From contig NZ_CP034245.1 of the NCBI RefSeq assembly GCF_003931875.1, positions 1,612,001 through 1,676,000 on the forward strand: a DNA stretch of 64,000 nucleotides, given 5' to 3'. The number at the start of each line of letters is the position of its first letter. Within the stretch, counting starts at the first letter, position 1. A model generated the notes under the pieces. The model was not told where the DNA came from and searched no databases. It worked only from the letters and a program-made list of their open reading frames with translations. This DNA is from Microbacterium sp. 10M-3C3 (GTDB lineage Bacteria > Actinomycetota > Actinomycetes > Actinomycetales > Microbacteriaceae). Below are positions 62,453 to 64,000 of this stretch, piece by piece. The translations under genes were made by a program, and so were the position numbers.

Positions 62453-62607
62453 GAAGTGTTCCTTCCGATGACGCGGCCGTGTCTCTCACGGCTCGCGGAC
62501 GTATCCCCCGCTCTTCGCCCTCCTGGACTGCACGCCGGAGCACGCCAGGAGGTCTTGGTCGGAAGAGGGAGATGCCCGAAAACCCGGTTTCGGGCCGATC
62601 AAGCCTA
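62453..62607 (-). promoter_or_regulatory. Structured rpsD leader with possible Shine-Dalgarno sequestration
   Basis: TAGGCT (62607-62602) is a likely -10. The transcript would begin near 62595 with a 7-bp CCCGAAA/TTTCGGG hairpin (62594-62575). CCTCCTGG/CCAGGAGG (62552-62519) forms a second stem. CTTCCGA (62565-62559) is complementary to TCGGAAG (62468-62462), which contains the rpsD Shine-Dalgarno sequence. This fits autoregulation by S4 but has not been shown for this group to my knowledge. Confidence 0.5.
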
Positions 62608-62683
62608 TCAGAGCTGCGCCCGCCCGCACGGATCCGCCCCTTCGGCGGGCGCGGAGGGGCCGGGCGGTGCGAGCGAAGGGCCG

Positions 62684-64000
62684 TCAGTCGCCGTCGAGGA
62701 TGCGACGGATCTTCTCCACCCGCGCGGCGATGTCGCGCTCGACGCCGCGGTTCGTGGGGGCGTAGTAACGGCGCCCCTGAAGCTCGTCGGGAAGGTACTG
62801 CTGCGTCGCGACGCCGACGTCCAGGTCGTGCGGATAGACGTATCCCTTGCCGTGACCGAGGCGCTTGGCACCGGGATAGTGGGCGTCGCGCAGGTGCACG
62901 GGGACGCGGCCGAAGCCGCCCGCGCGCACGTCGGCGATCGCCGCGTCGATGGCCGTGTAGACCGCGTTCGACTTGGCGGTCGTCGCGAGATAGGCGGTCG
63001 CCTCGGCGAGCGGGATGCGCCCCTCGGGCATGCCGATGAAGGCGACCGCGTCGGCGGCGGCCACTGCGATCTGCAGAGCCTGCGGATCCGCCAGTCCGAT
63101 GTCCTCCGCCGCGGAGATCACGAGGCGCCGCGCGATGAAGCGCGGATCCTCGCCGGCCTCGATCATGCGGGCGAGGTAGTGCATCGCCGCATCCACGTCG
63201 GAGCCCCGGATCGACTTGATGAACGCGCTGGTCACGTCGTAGTGCTCGTCGCCCTGCCGGTCGTAGCGCAGCAGCGCGCGGTCGACGGCCTGGGCGATGT
63301 GCGCGGCGGTGATCGTGGGCGTCTGGCCGTCGGAGGCGTCATCGGCCGCGACGGATGCGGCCGCCTCGAGGGCCGTCAGGGCGCGCCGCGCGTCACCCGA
63401 CGCCAGCCGGACGAGTGCGGCGCGCGCCTCGGGTTCGAGCACGACCGCGCCGTCGAGCCCGCGCGGGTCGCTCACGGCCCGGTCGACGAGCAGCCCGAGA
63501 TCGTCGTCGCCGAGGGGCTTCAGCGTCAGCAGCAGCGAGCGGGACAGCAGCGGCGAGATCACCGAGAACGACGGGTTCTCCGTCGTCGCGGCGATGAGCA
63601 CGACCCAGCCGTTCTCGACGCCCGGCAGCAGCGCATCCTGCTGCGCCTTCGTGAAGCGGTGGATCTCGTCGAGGAAGAGGATCGTCGACTGCCCGTAGAG
63701 GTCGCGCTGGTTCAGCGCCTCCTGCATCACCTCGCGCACGTCCTTGACACCCGCCGTGATCGCCGACAGCTCGACGAACCGGCGCCCGGACGAGCGAGCG
63801 ATCGCCTGGGCCAACGTCGTCTTGCCGGTTCCGGGCGGACCCCACAGGATCACCGACACCGACGCGCTCGTGGGGGTCGTGTCGGCGGACGCGAGCGCGA
63901 CCAGCGGCGACCCGCGGCTCAGCAGGTGGCCCTGCCCGGCGACCTCGTCGAGGGAGGTCGGCCGCATCCGCACGGCGAGCGGCGTCGAGCCCTGGAAGAG
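62684..64000 (-). CDS. rarA: Replication-associated recombination protein A (RarA/MgsA), 5' end beyond the window
   Basis: At least 438 residues. AAA+ ATPase of the clamp-loader type acting at stalled forks. Walker A is [17 protein letters not shown], Walker [21 protein letters not shown], sensor 1 [13 protein letters not shown], and the C-terminal tetramerisation part has [13 protein letters not shown] and GKGYVYPHD. The reading frame stays open to position 64000 through [20 protein letters not shown], so the real start lies to the right; the ATG at 63973 is internal. Order rarA-rpsD-alaS is usual. Confidence 0.95.
   Translation of the reverse strand, partial: LFQGSTPLAVRMRPTSLDEVAGQGHLLSRGSPLVALASADTTPTSASVSVILWGPPGTGKTTLAQAIARSSGRRFVELSAITAGVKDVREVMQEALNQRDLYGQSTILFLDEIHRFTKAQQDALLPGVENGWVVLIAATTENPSFSVISPLLSRSLLLTLKPLGDDDLGLLVDRAVSDPRGLDGAVVLEPEARAALVRLASGDARRALTALEAAASVAADDASDGQTPTITAAHIAQAVDRALLRYDRQGDEHYDVTSAFIKSIRGSDVDAAMHYLARMIEAGEDPRFIARRLVISAAEDIGLADPQALQIAVAAADAVAFIGMPEGRIPLAEATAYLATTAKSNAVYTAIDAAIADVRAGGFGRVPVHLRDAHYPGAKRLGHGKGYVYPHDLDVGVATQQYLPDELQGRRYYAPTNRGVERDIAARVEKIRRILDGD

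Overview
The window is high-GC DNA with the gene content and order of an actinobacterium. Protein sequences and synteny point to Microbacteriaceae, close to Microbacterium. Supporting signs are the his-trp-lgt-gltBD-pyk chain, the alaS-ruvX-mltG-aro and pyr-gmk-rpoZ-metK-priA-fmt-rsmB-rpe blocks, an HNH/DUF222 gene, a PdtaR-like ANTAR regulator, a PriA without a usable ATP site and many leaderless GTG/ATG starts. Almost every gene from 10 kb onward lies on the minus strand. No rRNA, prophage, insertion sequence, CRISPR array or resistance cassette was seen. One tRNA (Leu-CAA) is present. No stretch longer than about 300 bases lacks a gene.

Layout. 1-9.5 kb holds a DUF222/HNH nuclease, a RibD/DHFR-like reductase, a small membrane protein, a GDSL hydrolase, an MFS transporter, an LLM flavin oxidoreductase, a DUF885 peptidase-like protein and polA. 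All eight are broken by single-base shifts, mostly missing bases in G/C runs. Because even polA is affected and almost nothing downstream is, this looks like a low-quality contig end, not true pseudogenes. 9.6-19.6 kb: hotdog thioesterase, pdtaR, tRNA-Leu, pyk, gltD-gltB, lgt. 19.6-26.4 kb: trpA-trpB-trpC, two small membrane proteins, hisI-hisF-hisG-hisE, rpe. 26.5-42 kb: rsmB-fmt-priA-metK-rpoZ-gmk-pyrF-carB-carA-(membrane protein)-pyrC-pyrB-pyrR, transcribed from a leader with a PyrR-binding signature. 42-46.7 kb: a fused metallo-beta-lactamase/Rieske protein and a SNF2 helicase. 46.7-48.3 kb: nusB, efp, aroQ. 48.3-52.5 kb: fdhD, mobA, a DUF6457-like gene and an FdhF/YdeP-type molybdoenzyme. 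52.5-61.3 kb: GNAT-aroB-aroK-aroC-aroE-mltG-ruvX-alaS. 61.3-64 kb: a small membrane protein, rpsD and a 5'-truncated rarA.

How the genes work together. Most are housekeeping: shikimate/aromatic, tryptophan, histidine, pyrimidine, glutamate and SAM synthesis, translation (AlaS, S4, EF-P, Fmt, RsmB) and replication/repair (PolA, PriA, RarA, RuvX). Start/stop overlaps of 1-8 bases (ATGA, GTGA) run through the operons and imply translational coupling. The less ordinary parts are two insertions that split otherwise conserved gene orders (the FdhF-MobA-FdhD molybdenum island with a palindromic operator, and the MBL-Rieske/SNF2 pair), an mIHF-guanylate kinase fusion, apparent absence of trpE and coaBC from their usual slots, duplicated gene tails (rpsD, rsmB, pdtaR), structured leaders (pyrR, rpsD), and a 9-mer GGATGCGGC that I found 22 times across all frames.
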